From UBA6770 sp965661115 (lineage in GTDB: Bacteria > Bacteroidota > Bacteroidia > Flavobacteriales_G > Salibacteraceae), in the NCBI GenBank assembly GCA_965661115.1, contig CBFICO010000035.1:1-20911 (forward strand): a stretch of 20,911 nt of DNA, given 5' to 3'. Below, in pieces: positions 1 to 7,747 of this stretch. The notes below the pieces were generated by a model. That model was not told the DNA's origin and did no database searches. It saw only the letters and a program-made list of their open reading frames with translations. Positions within the stretch are counted from its first letter, which is position 1, and every line of letters starts with the position of its first letter. The translations under genes were made by a program, and so were the position numbers.

Positions 1-330
1 TTCGCCCATTAAAGTGGCACGCGAGCTGGGTTCAGAACGTCGCGAGACAGTTCGGTCCCTATCTACTGTGGGCGTTGGAAATTTGCGAGGACCTGACTCT
101 AGTACGAGAGGACCGAGTTGGACAAACCTCTGGTGTACCAGTTGTTCCGCCAGGAGCACCGCTGGGTAGCTATGTTTGGAAGAGATAAGCACTGAAAGCA
201 TCTAAGTGCGAAACTCGCCTCAAGATGAGATTTCCTTTAAGGGTCGTTGGAGATGACGACGTTGATAGGCTGCAGGTGTAAAGTCAGTGATGGCAAAGCC
301 GAGCAGTACTAATTACCCAATGTCTTCCCT
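1..330 (+). rRNA. rrl: 23S ribosomal RNA, 3' end (partial)
   Basis: This is the last ~330 nt of 23S rRNA, cut by the left edge of the window. The sarcin-ricin loop (AGTACGAGAGGACC) is at 101-114, and the domain VI sequence continues to the 3'-terminal ACTAAT segment near 308-313. The 3' end near 330 is estimated by alignment from memory with other 23S termini and may be off by several nt. No intervening sequence or break is visible in this part. It is followed by a spacer and 5S rRNA, the normal order of a bacterial rrn operon. Confidence 0.97.
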
Positions 331-500
331 TCATGAGCAATGTTTATATAAAGCGATTGAGCTTTGTTTTTCTTCGGAAGGTCCATTATGTTATGATATT
401 GAGTTAGTTGATAGTTAGTAGTGATAAGTTATTAGTAACTAGAATTACAACAAAGAAGCTAACAAAGAAGTTTCCCGATAGAAATGGGGATAAAAGCTTA
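331..500 (+). other. 23S-5S internal transcribed spacer
   Basis: An AT-rich spacer of about 170 nt without a tRNA gene. It contains a near-perfect 12-nt tandem duplication (AACAAAGAAGCT at 449-460 and AACAAAGAAGTT at 461-472). The AACAAAG core can pair with CTTTGTT at 362-368, so the spacer could fold back on itself, perhaps as part of rRNA processing. No open reading frame or promoter was recognised here. Confidence 0.8.
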
Positions 501-608
501 CGGTGACTATGGCAGTGGGGATCACCTCTTACCATTCCGAACAGAGTAGTTAAGCCCACTAGCGCCGATGGTACTGCCCTACCAGGCGGGAGAGTAGGTC
601 GTTGCCGG
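501..608 (+). rRNA. rrf: 5S ribosomal RNA
   Basis: The conserved 5S core is present, including CATTCCGAACAGAG (532-545), TTAAGCCC and GCGCCGATGGTACTG. The terminal helix I forms between CGGTGAC at 501-507 and the segment ending TTGCCG at 601-607, with two G-U pairs, which sets the ends to within a few nt. The length of about 108 nt is usual for Bacteroidota. It is the last gene of the rrn operon and is followed at once by a terminator. Confidence 0.96.
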
Positions 609-614
609 TTTTCT

Positions 615-652
615 AAAAAAGCCCTTCAGTAAATACTGAGGGGCTTTTTTTT
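615..652 (+). terminator. Intrinsic terminator of the rrn operon
   Basis: A 16-bp stem (615-630 with 635-650, one G-U pair) closes a 4-nt AAAT loop. Its 3' arm runs into eight T residues (645-652). The A-run at the 5' side pairs with the T-run, so the element could also act on the opposite strand. Confidence 0.95.
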
Positions 653-964
653 GATCTAGATTACGGGATATAGTTATCTAAGATTAATTAAAATCCAATG
701 ACTATTATTCTTACCTGTTTATTGGAAAGAAAGAGTTAGGCAAAACAAATCACAACCCTCCTCATTAGAGAATGAGAGCACAATAGGTTTTAATTTTCAG
801 CATATAATGTTAACCAGATTTTAGATTTATCAACATTATTTCTATTATTATTTGCAGTGACCATCAAAAATCAAGGGGGTTAAATTGATTTTTGTTTAAA
901 AAATAGATAAGTACCCCCCTAAAAAATGAGTTAGATTTGCATTTTAACTTAAAAATCTAACAAA
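653..964 (+). promoter_or_regulatory. Intergenic region and putative glnN promoter
   Basis: This 312-nt AT-rich gap has no supported gene. It contains an exact Bacteroidota -7 element, TAGATTTG (932-939), followed by CA as in other promoters of this window. No TTTG lies at the usual -33 distance, so the promoter may need an activator. The -7 element lies within the left arm of a perfect 9-bp inverted repeat (GTTAGATTT at 930-938, AAATCTAAC at 953-961) whose right arm ends 3 nt before the glnN ATG. A second inverted repeat (AGGGGGT 874-880; ACCCCCCT 913-920) lies upstream. No Shine-Dalgarno sequence is present. Confidence 0.55.
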
Positions 965-3151
965 ATGTCCACTTTACGATTTGCAGCTTTAGAAAAACTA
1001 TCAGATAGAAAACCAAATTGGCAAACGCCACCTTCTACAAAAATCTCTGACTTCTTTGGTGAGAATGTTTTCAATACCGAAAAGATGCAAGAGTACCTTT
1101 CAAAGGAAGCATACAAAAGCGTAATAAATGCCTCTGAAAAAGGTGTAAGAATGGAGCGAAAAGTTGCTGATCAGGTAGCTTCGTCTATGAAAGCATGGGC
1201 GCTGAGTAAAGGGGCAACACACTACACACACTGGTTTCAACCATTAACCGGAAGAACGGCAGAAAAGCATGATTCTTTCATGGAACCATTAGCTAATGGT
1301 AAGGCAATTGAAACATTTGGTGGTGGCGCATTAGTGCAACAAGAACCAGATGCATCAAGTTTTCCAAACGGTGGTATCAGAAATACTTTTGAAGCTCGTG
1401 GGTATACTGCTTGGGATCCAACTTCTCCAGCTTTTTTAATCGGAAAAACGCTGTGTATTCCAACAGTTTTTGTTTCATATACTGGAGAAGCGCTTGATTA
1501 TAAAGCTCCTTTATTAAAATCGAGTGCGGCAGTTGAAAAAGCTGCCCTTGCAGTAATGAAATATTTCGAAAAAAATGTTTCTAGAGTAGTACCAACTTTA
1601 GGTTGGGAGCAAGAGTATTTTTTGGTAGATGCGGCGTTATTTAATGCAAGACCAGATTTAGTGATGACTGGTAGAACGCTGTTTGGACATTCTTCTTCAA
1701 AAGGTCAACAACTTGATGATCATTATTTCGGATCAATTTCAGATAGAGTAATGGCGTTTATGCAGGATTTTGAAACTGAATCTCACTTACTAGGAATTCC
1801 CGTTACAACAAGACACAATGAAGTTGCTCCAAACCAATTTGAGTTAGCACCAATGTTTGAAGAGGTGAACATTGCGGTTGACCATAACCAATTAATAATG
1901 GACTTGCTTGAAAAGGTAGCTATCAAACATAATTTTCATGTGTTGTTGCATGAAAAACCTTTCCAAGGAATGAATGGCTCGGGTAAGCACAATAACTGGT
2001 CATTAGCAACGGATACTGGAATAAACTTATTGAGCCCTGGAGTTAATCCTAAAACTAACCTGAGATTCTTGGCCTTTTTCGTAAACACAATTGCAGCGGT
2101 TAATACATATGCCGATTTAATGCGTGCAACCATTGCTTCTCCTGGTAACGATCATAGACTTGGTGCTAATGAAGCTCCACCAGCAATCATTTCAACTTTC
2201 ATCGGCTCCCAGTTATCAGCTGTTTTAGATGAAATTGAGAAAAAAGTAAATAAGTCTACTTTAACGCCAGACGAAAAGACAGACTTAAAACTTAGAATAG
2301 GTAAGATTCCAGATATTATGTTGGACAATACGGATAGAAACAGAACTTCTCCATTTGCATTTACTGGTAATAAATTTGAGTTTAGAGCAGTTGGTTCTGC
2401 ATCAAATTGTGCATCAGCAATGATTACCCTTAATACAATGATGGCTGAGCAATTAACTCGTTTTAAAAACGATGTTGATACTCTAATTAAGAAGGGTGAG
2501 AAGAAAGATGACGCTATTTTCTTTGTGATTAAAAACTATATAGTAGAGTCAAAGAAAATACGTTTTGAAGGAGATGGCTACGGCGATGCTTGGGTAAAAG
2601 AAGCGGAAAAACGTGGATTGAACAACGTGAAAACAACGCCATACGCACTTGACTTTATGATCCGTGAGGATGCTATGGAGCTTTTTACTAAGCACGATGT
2701 TTTTAGCGATGTTGAAATTGAAGCGCGCTATGAAATAGCACAAGAGTTCTACAGAATGAAGGTTCAGATAGAATCTAGATGTTTACAAGATATGGTCTTG
2801 AATCAAATCATTCCTTCAGCGGTTGAATATCAATCTTCAATTATTAACAATGTACTGGGATTAAAAGAAATTTATGGCAACACGTTCAAAAAGAAATGTG
2901 AAGGTCAACTTAGAATTATTGACGAAATTTCTGAACGAGTAAATATCCTGCAGGTTAAAACTGAAGAAATGCGTCAAGCACGCAAAGTTGCTAATGATAT
3001 AGAAGATGCAGCTGATCAAGCTAAGGCTTATTGCGATAAGGTTTTCTCTTGCTTTGACGAGATTCGATACAATGTGGATAAGCTTGAAATTCTGATAGAT
3101 AACGAGCTTTGGCCAGTTCCAAAGTACAGAGAGATGCTTTTTACAAAGTAA
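965..3151 (+). CDS. glnN: Type III glutamine synthetase (GlnN)
   Basis: It makes glutamine from glutamate, ammonia and ATP in the cytoplasm, the main entry of ammonium into metabolism. At 728 aa it has the length of the GSIII class, far above the ~450 aa of GSI. The N-terminus MSTLRF and the GSIII-type motifs are present: the metal-binding WEQEYF (E215, E217), NEVAPNQFELAP, the NGSGKHNNWS catalytic loop with H342, and GNDHRLGANEAPP. The C-terminal ~140 residues are helical and charged, as in GSIII oligomers. The start at 965 is set by the conserved N-terminus; there is no Shine-Dalgarno sequence. The gene stands alone between the rrn terminator and the next gene, and I see no clear terminator after it. 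No PII or ammonium transporter gene is near. The inverted repeats in front of it suggest, by inference, nitrogen-dependent control. Confidence 0.98.
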   Translation: MSTLRFAALEKLSDRKPNWQTPPSTKISDFFGENVFNTEKMQEYLSKEAYKSVINASEKGVRMERKVADQVASSMKAWALSKGATHYTHWFQPLTGRTAEKHDSFMEPLANGKAIETFGGGALVQQEPDASSFPNGGIRNTFEARGYTAWDPTSPAFLIGKTLCIPTVFVSYTGEALDYKAPLLKSSAAVEKAALAVMKYFEKNVSRVVPTLGWEQEYFLVDAALFNARPDLVMTGRTLFGHSSSKGQQLDDHYFGSISDRVMAFMQDFETESHLLGIPVTTRHNEVAPNQFELAPMFEEVNIAVDHNQLIMDLLEKVAIKHNFHVLLHEKPFQGMNGSGKHNNWSLATDTGINLLSPGVNPKTNLRFLAFFVNTIAAVNTYADLMRATIASPGNDHRLGANEAPPAIISTFIGSQLSAVLDEIEKKVNKSTLTPDEKTDLKLRIGKIPDIMLDNTDRNRTSPFAFTGNKFEFRAVGSASNCASAMITLNTMMAEQLTRFKNDVDTLIKKGEKKDDAIFFVIKNYIVESKKIRFEGDGYGDAWVKEAEKRGLNNVKTTPYALDFMIREDAMELFTKHDVFSDVEIEARYEIAQEFYRMKVQIESRCLQDMVLNQIIPSAVEYQSSIINNVLGLKEIYGNTFKKKCEGQLRIIDEISERVNILQVKTEEMRQARKVANDIEDAADQAKAYCDKVFSCFDEIRYNVDKLEILIDNELWPVPKYREMLFTK

Positions 3152-3267
3152 TTTTGAGCAAATAAATACACTTGTAGCTAGAAATACCGCTTGTTTTTAT
3201 TGAAGAATAGAGTATTTTAGCAGCTTTGTAATTATTTTAATAACCATACTCATTCCATACAAACGGT

Positions 3268-3279
3268 TGAGTATACTCA
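3268..3279. repeat. 12-bp perfect palindrome upstream of the OmpA-family gene
   Basis: TGAGTATACTCA is a perfect palindrome 20 nt before the preferred start codon at 3300. Its right half belongs to an ATACTCAT motif (3273-3280) that also occurs at 3246-3253, 27 nt upstream in the same orientation. The position fits an operator or activator site, but I found no convincing -7/-33 promoter pair in this gap, so function is unproven. Confidence 0.4.
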
Positions 3280-3299
3280 TAATTAAGTACGAAAACTAT

Positions 3300-5405
3300 A
3301 TGAAAAGAGCTCTAGTTTTAAGTATCTCCTTGCTGTTCACAGCTTTAGTATTTGCGCAAAAAGATTACACAAAAGAAGCTGATAACGCCTGGAAAAGTGA
3401 GTCGTATTTCACTGCAGTAGATCTGTACAAAAAAGCATATACTAAAGAGAAAAAGAAAGAAGAGAAAATCCGAATTATCTACCGCATTGGTGAATGTTAC
3501 AGATTAATTGAGAATCCTGAGTTAGCAATTGAATGGTATCTTAAGTCAGAAAAAGCCAAATACGGAGACGAAGATCCAAAGTTGTATTTGTATTTAGCAG
3601 AAACGCACCGATTAACCGGTAAGTATAGTGAAGCCAAGGAATACTATAATACCTACAAAGGAATTGTGCCATCAGACCCAAAAGGGGAAGAAGGTTTTTT
3701 AGCTTGTGAAAAAGCTGAAAAATGGACAGAGAAGCCTACTGCATACATTGTAGAAAACGTTTCTCAATTAAACTCTAAACAATACGATTACTCGCCTACA
3801 CTTTTAGGTAGAAAAAATGATGAAATGATTTTTGTTTCATCGCGTCCAGGAACTATGGGTAATGAGTTGGATAGCCGTTCTGGTGAGTCTTTTACCGATT
3901 TGTTTTATTCTGAACAAGATAGAAAAGGAAAATGGAGTATTCCACAACCTCTAGCAGTTCCAGTTAATACAGAATTCAACGAAGGATCTGGTACTATTAC
4001 CTACAGGGACAAAGAAATTTACTATACCCATTGTCCTATGGAAAAAAACAAATCTAGGGGTTGTCAAATCTGGAAAGCAACAAAAAGAGCAACGGATTGG
4101 GTAGAGCCAGTAAAAATGGAATTCTTTGACGATTCAGTTACTGTTGGACACCCATCGATAAGTAATAAAGACGAATTGTTGTTCTTCTCCTCTGACGCTC
4201 CTGGCGGAAAAGGTGGAAAAGACATTTGGTTTGTAGCTTGGGATAAAGATTCTAAAGCTTGGGGAGAGCCCCAAAATGTTGCTAGTATCAATACACCAGG
4301 TGATGAAATGTTTCCATTCATTAAAGACGACGGTGCGTTATATTTCGCATCTGATGGTCATATTGGTATGGGTGGCTTGGATATGTTCAAAGCGGAGCAA
4401 ACTGGTAAAAATCAATGGGGAAATGTTGAGAATCTAAGATACCCATTAAATAGTCCTGCACATGATTTCGGAATTGTATTCATGGGTAACAGGGACAAAG
4501 GTTACTTTACTTCAAACAGAGGTGGTGGTAAAGGTGGAGACGATATTTATTCGTTCAAATTGCCTCCAATTATTTACGTGTTGCAAGGTACCATTAGAGA
4601 TGTAACTTGTAATTCCCCTATTGCTGGTGCTACAGTTAAGTTGATTGGAACAGACGGTTCTTCAGTGGAAACTATTACTGATGCACAAGGGTTTTACAAA
4701 TTCGACAAAAAGGAAAACGAAGACAGATATATTCAGGAAAACACTTCTTACACTATAGTTGCTTCAAAAACTTCCTCAGCTAAGAATATCTCAACTGATT
4801 GCGCTTCTACCGATTACAAGAAAAGAGGTTATTTATCACATAAAGGACAAGAAACTACTGTTGGAATTGAAAAATCAACTGCGTTTGTGCACGATTTTTC
4901 ATTACAATGCTCAAACTGTGGTGAAATCAAATTTAGTAAAGTTCTGTATAAATTGGCTGAGTCTGAGTTAATGGTAACTCCTGAAGTAAACTCAAAAGAT
5001 AGTTTGAACGATCTATACGATATCTTAATGGAGAACCCAAATATTGTAATTGAACTATTAGCACATACCGATGCCAGAGGTAGTGATGAAGCGAACATGA
5101 AATTATCTCAAGCTCGTGCTCAAAGTTGTGTGGACTACCTAATTTCAAAAGGAATTCCTGCAGATAGGATGGTAGCAAAAGGTTTAGGTGAAACATCACC
5201 GTACAAAGTAGAAAAAGACGGAAAAACAGTAGTTTATGATGAAGCATTTATTGCTTCTCTGCCTACTAAAGAAGAAAAAGAAGCTGCCCACCAAGCAAAC
5301 CGTCGTACAGTGTTCTCAATATTAAGAGACGATTATGTACCATCAGAGCCACAGGCACCAGAAGGTGAAGGTGGTGAAGAAGATTCCGACGGAGGAGAAG
5401 AGTAG
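3300..5405 (+). CDS. Secreted TPR / beta-propeller / CRD / OmpA-domain protein, PorE-like
   Basis: The preferred start at 3300 gives 701 aa with a signal peptide (MKRALVLS... ending LVFA-Q, residues 1-19). An in-frame TTG at 3267 would add 11 residues and spoil it. Domains in order: TPR helices (~22-140), PD40/WD40-like propeller blades with SSD/SDG turns (~155-420), a carboxypeptidase-regulatory-like beta sandwich (~427-535), and an OmpA_C peptidoglycan-binding domain (~541-677; HTDARGS at 589-595, LSQARA, NRR at 667-669). The last ~25 residues are very acidic. This is the architecture of PorE of the type IX secretion system, which links the outer-membrane complex to peptidoglycan; several Bacteroidota OmpA proteins share it, so the PorE assignment is inference. 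The signal peptide has no lipobox cysteine. No other T9SS gene is nearby. Confidence 0.9.
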   Translation: MKRALVLSISLLFTALVFAQKDYTKEADNAWKSESYFTAVDLYKKAYTKEKKKEEKIRIIYRIGECYRLIENPELAIEWYLKSEKAKYGDEDPKLYLYLAETHRLTGKYSEAKEYYNTYKGIVPSDPKGEEGFLACEKAEKWTEKPTAYIVENVSQLNSKQYDYSPTLLGRKNDEMIFVSSRPGTMGNELDSRSGESFTDLFYSEQDRKGKWSIPQPLAVPVNTEFNEGSGTITYRDKEIYYTHCPMEKNKSRGCQIWKATKRATDWVEPVKMEFFDDSVTVGHPSISNKDELLFFSSDAPGGKGGKDIWFVAWDKDSKAWGEPQNVASINTPGDEMFPFIKDDGALYFASDGHIGMGGLDMFKAEQTGKNQWGNVENLRYPLNSPAHDFGIVFMGNRDKGYFTSNRGGGKGGDDIYSFKLPPIIYVLQGTIRDVTCNSPIAGATVKLIGTDGSSVETITDAQGFYKFDKKENEDRYIQENTSYTIVASKTSSAKNISTDCASTDYKKRGYLSHKGQETTVGIEKSTAFVHDFSLQCSNCGEIKFSKVLYKLAESELMVTPEVNSKDSLNDLYDILMENPNIVIELLAHTDARGSDEANMKLSQARAQSCVDYLISKGIPADRMVAKGLGETSPYKVEKDGKTVVYDEAFIASLPTKEEKEAAHQANRRTVFSILRDDYVPSEPQAPEGEGGEEDSDGGEE

Positions 5406-5411
5406 AAAAAA

Positions 5412-5439
5412 GGTAGCTTATTAGTTTTAAATAAGCACC
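5412..5439 (+). repeat. Hairpin after the OmpA-family gene
   Basis: A 10-bp stem with one bulged A (5412-5422 with 5430-5439) and a 7-nt loop begins 7 nt after the stop codon. There is no T-tract directly after it. It sits in tandem with the terminator at 5451-5480, so it may protect the mRNA 3' end or help the termination. Confidence 0.6.
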
Positions 5440-5450
5440 AGTAAAATTTT

Positions 5451-5480
5451 AAGGCGTCTTATTTTTGAGGCGCCTTTTTT
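5451..5480 (+). terminator. Intrinsic terminator directly before purM
   Basis: Arms 5451-5460 and 5467-5476 form a 10-bp stem (two G-U pairs) around a 6-nt loop, followed by a run of six T (5475-5480). The purM ATG is only 8 nt downstream. The loop contains TATTTTTG (5460-5467), which matches the Bacteroidota -7 consensus TAnnTTTG, but no TTTG is found at -33 spacing. Confidence 0.85.
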
Positions 5481-5488
5481 ATTGAGTA

Positions 5489-6658
5489 ATGAGCAAAGAT
5501 TCTAGATACGATTTACGTGGAGTATCGGCGGATAAAACCGATGTGCACAACGCTATAAAAAATGTAGATAAAGGACTTTTCCCTAAAGCATTTTGTAAAA
5601 TAGTTCCAGATTATTTAACCGGCAGCAAAGATCACTGCATTGTAATGCATGCTGATGGAGCAGGAACTAAATCCTCTTTGGCATATGCTTACTGGAAAGA
5701 GACTGGTGATATCAGTGTTTGGAAAGGTATAGCTCAAGACGCACTTATCATGAATATTGATGATCTTATTTGTGTGGGTGCTACCAATAATATCATGCTT
5801 TCTTCCACTATTGGAAGAAATAAAAACCTAATACCAGGTGAAGTTATTTCCGCTATTATTAATGGAACGGAAGAGTTACTAGAAGGATTGAGAAACCATG
5901 GAGTAGATATAGCATCTACCGGTGGTGAAACTGCCGATGTTGGTGATTTAGTAAGAACCATTATTGTGGACTCTACCGTAGTTACTCGAATGAAAAGAAG
6001 TGACGTTATTGATAACGCCAACATCGCTCCTGGAAATGTAATTGTAGGTTTAGCATCTTTTGGCCAAGCGTCGTATGAGACTGAATACAATGGTGGCATG
6101 GGAAGTAATGGACTAACCTCTGCTCGCCACGATGTTTTTTCTAAAGAAATTGCCAAAAAGTATCCTGAAACATTTGATGCATCAGTTCCAAATGAATTAG
6201 TGTATTCTGGTTCAAAACAATTTACAGATACCATTGAAGGTGTAAGTATTGATGCTGGAAAACTGGTTTTAAGTCCAACAAGAACGTATGCGCCAATAAT
6301 TAATTCGGTTTTAGAAAAACATCGTTCAGAAATAAACGGTATGGTACATTGCAGTGGTGGTGCGCAAACCAAAGTACTTCACTTTGTAGGTAATGTTCAT
6401 GTAATTAAAGATAACCTATTTGATACACCTCCTCTGTTCGATTTGATTCAGAAAGAGTCTGGGACAGATTGGAAGGAAATGTACAAGGTTTTTAATATGG
6501 GGCACAGAATGGAGATTTATTGTCCTGAATCTGTTGCGGAAAGTATCATTGAAATTTCTCAATCGTTTAACGTTGATGCAAAGATTATTGGAAGAGTAGA
6601 ACCGAGTGATACAAAGAAATTGACCATTGAGTCTGAACACGGAAAATTTGAATACTAG
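5489..6658 (+). CDS. purM: Phosphoribosylformylglycinamidine cyclo-ligase (AIR synthetase)
   Basis: It closes the imidazole ring, turning FGAM and ATP into AIR in step five of purine synthesis. The 389 aa are longer than the ~345 aa of E. coli PurM; from what I recall of the family, this longer form is usual in Bacteroidota. Visible motifs are GAGTK (57-61), the acidic pair in NIDDLICVGA (91-92), and GGETAD (145-150), all typical of the PurM/PurL ATP-binding fold. The ATG at 5489 follows a terminator by 8 nt and has no Shine-Dalgarno sequence; the protein begins MSKDSRYDLRGVSADKTDVH. It is the first gene of a run with prfA (3-nt gap) and pyrF, so purine and pyrimidine steps flank a release factor. 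How it is transcribed past the terminator is unclear. An AIR-synthase-related paralogue remains a minor alternative. Confidence 0.93.
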   Translation: MSKDSRYDLRGVSADKTDVHNAIKNVDKGLFPKAFCKIVPDYLTGSKDHCIVMHADGAGTKSSLAYAYWKETGDISVWKGIAQDALIMNIDDLICVGATNNIMLSSTIGRNKNLIPGEVISAIINGTEELLEGLRNHGVDIASTGGETADVGDLVRTIIVDSTVVTRMKRSDVIDNANIAPGNVIVGLASFGQASYETEYNGGMGSNGLTSARHDVFSKEIAKKYPETFDASVPNELVYSGSKQFTDTIEGVSIDAGKLVLSPTRTYAPIINSVLEKHRSEINGMVHCSGGAQTKVLHFVGNVHVIKDNLFDTPPLFDLIQKESGTDWKEMYKVFNMGHRMEIYCPESVAESIIEISQSFNVDAKIIGRVEPSDTKKLTIESEHGKFEY

Positions 6659-6661
6659 ATT

Positions 6662-7744
6662 ATGTCTGATTTATTAGGAAAGTTAGAACACATACACAAT
6701 CGATTTCTTGAAGTATCAGACCTTATTGTAGATCCTGAAGTTATCGCTGATATGAAGCGATACGTAAAACTAAATAAGGAATACAAAGATCTTCAAGAAA
6801 TTGAAGATAAGTATAAAGAGTATCGCGATGTTATTGGAAACTTAGCTTCTGCAAAAGAGATTTTAGCTTCAAACGAAGATGCCGATTTTAAGGAAATGGC
6901 TCAAATGGAATTGGATGAATTAGGTCCTAAAAAGGAAAAGCTGGAAGAAGAGATAAAGGTGCTTCTTATTCCAAAGGACCCAGAAGATGCCAAAGACGTA
7001 ATTGTAGAAATTAGAGCTGGAACTGGCGGGGATGAGGCGAGTATTTTCGCAGGTGATTTATACCGTATGTATTCAAAATTTGCTGAACGCCAGGGTTGGA
7101 AATCGGAAACAATTAGTCTGAACGAAGGTACTTCAGGTGGCTTTAAAGAAATTTCATTTTCGCTAAGCGGTGAAAGTGTATTTGGTGTCTTGAAATTCGA
7201 AAGAGGAGTTCACCGTGTACAACGAGTTCCTGCAACTGAAAGCCAAGGTAGGGTGCATACCTCTGCAGCAACAGTAGCTGTATTGCCTGAGGTTGACGAT
7301 GTTGAGATTGAACTCCGAAAAGACGATATTAGGGTAGATACCTATCGTTCATCAGGTGCTGGAGGTCAGCATGTAAACAAAACGGAATCTGCTGTGCGTC
7401 TAACCCATATTCCAACGGGGATAGTGGTAGAATGCCAAGACGGAAGATCGCAACACAAAAACAAAGACAAAGCCATGAAGGTCTTGCGTTCAAAGCTCTA
7501 CGAAGTAGAATTCGAAAAGCAAGAATTGGAGCGAGCAAATGAGCGTAAATCTCAAGTTTCTTCTGGTGATCGTTCTGCTAAAATTAGAACTTACAATTAT
7601 CCTCAAGGTAGAGTTACCGATCACAGAATTGGACTAACCCTTTACAACCTAGATAATATTGTAAACGGAGATATCGACGAAATTGTTGAAGCACTTAAAT
7701 TAGCTGAAAATGCTGAGAAACTTCAAGCTGGACTATCCTTATAA
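6662..7744 (+). CDS. prfA: Peptide chain release factor 1
   Basis: RF1 reads UAA and UAG stop codons and triggers hydrolysis of peptidyl-tRNA on the ribosome. The 360 aa match the family length. The N-terminal helical domain is followed by the codon-recognition PAT tripeptide (190-192, in RVQRVPATES), which marks RF1 rather than RF2 (SPF). The catalytic GGQ is at residues 234-236 within SGAGGQHVNKT. There is no programmed frameshift, again unlike many RF2 genes. It starts 3 nt after purM and ends 3 nt before pyrF, so it is certainly part of the same transcript. No Shine-Dalgarno sequence is visible. Confidence 0.98.
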   Translation: MSDLLGKLEHIHNRFLEVSDLIVDPEVIADMKRYVKLNKEYKDLQEIEDKYKEYRDVIGNLASAKEILASNEDADFKEMAQMELDELGPKKEKLEEEIKVLLIPKDPEDAKDVIVEIRAGTGGDEASIFAGDLYRMYSKFAERQGWKSETISLNEGTSGGFKEISFSLSGESVFGVLKFERGVHRVQRVPATESQGRVHTSAATVAVLPEVDDVEIELRKDDIRVDTYRSSGAGGQHVNKTESAVRLTHIPTGIVVECQDGRSQHKNKDKAMKVLRSKLYEVEFEKQELERANERKSQVSSGDRSAKIRTYNYPQGRVTDHRIGLTLYNLDNIVNGDIDEIVEALKLAENAEKLQAGLSL

Positions 7745-7747
7745 TAA

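Noticed and set aside
403..440. Repeated AGTTAGT/GTTATTAGT strings in the 23S-5S spacer as a possible mobile repeat
   Set aside because: They are short, imperfect and of simple AT-rich composition, without terminal inverted repeats or target duplication.
3267..3299. Upstream TTG start for the PorE-like protein, adding 11 residues
   Set aside because: It would place a polar segment before an otherwise ideal signal peptide beginning at the ATG at 3300, and it overlaps a palindrome.
5734..6372. Long antisense reading frame (212 aa) inside purM
   Set aside because: It is a shadow of purM coding bias, shows no recognisable domain, and purM is intact with conserved motifs.
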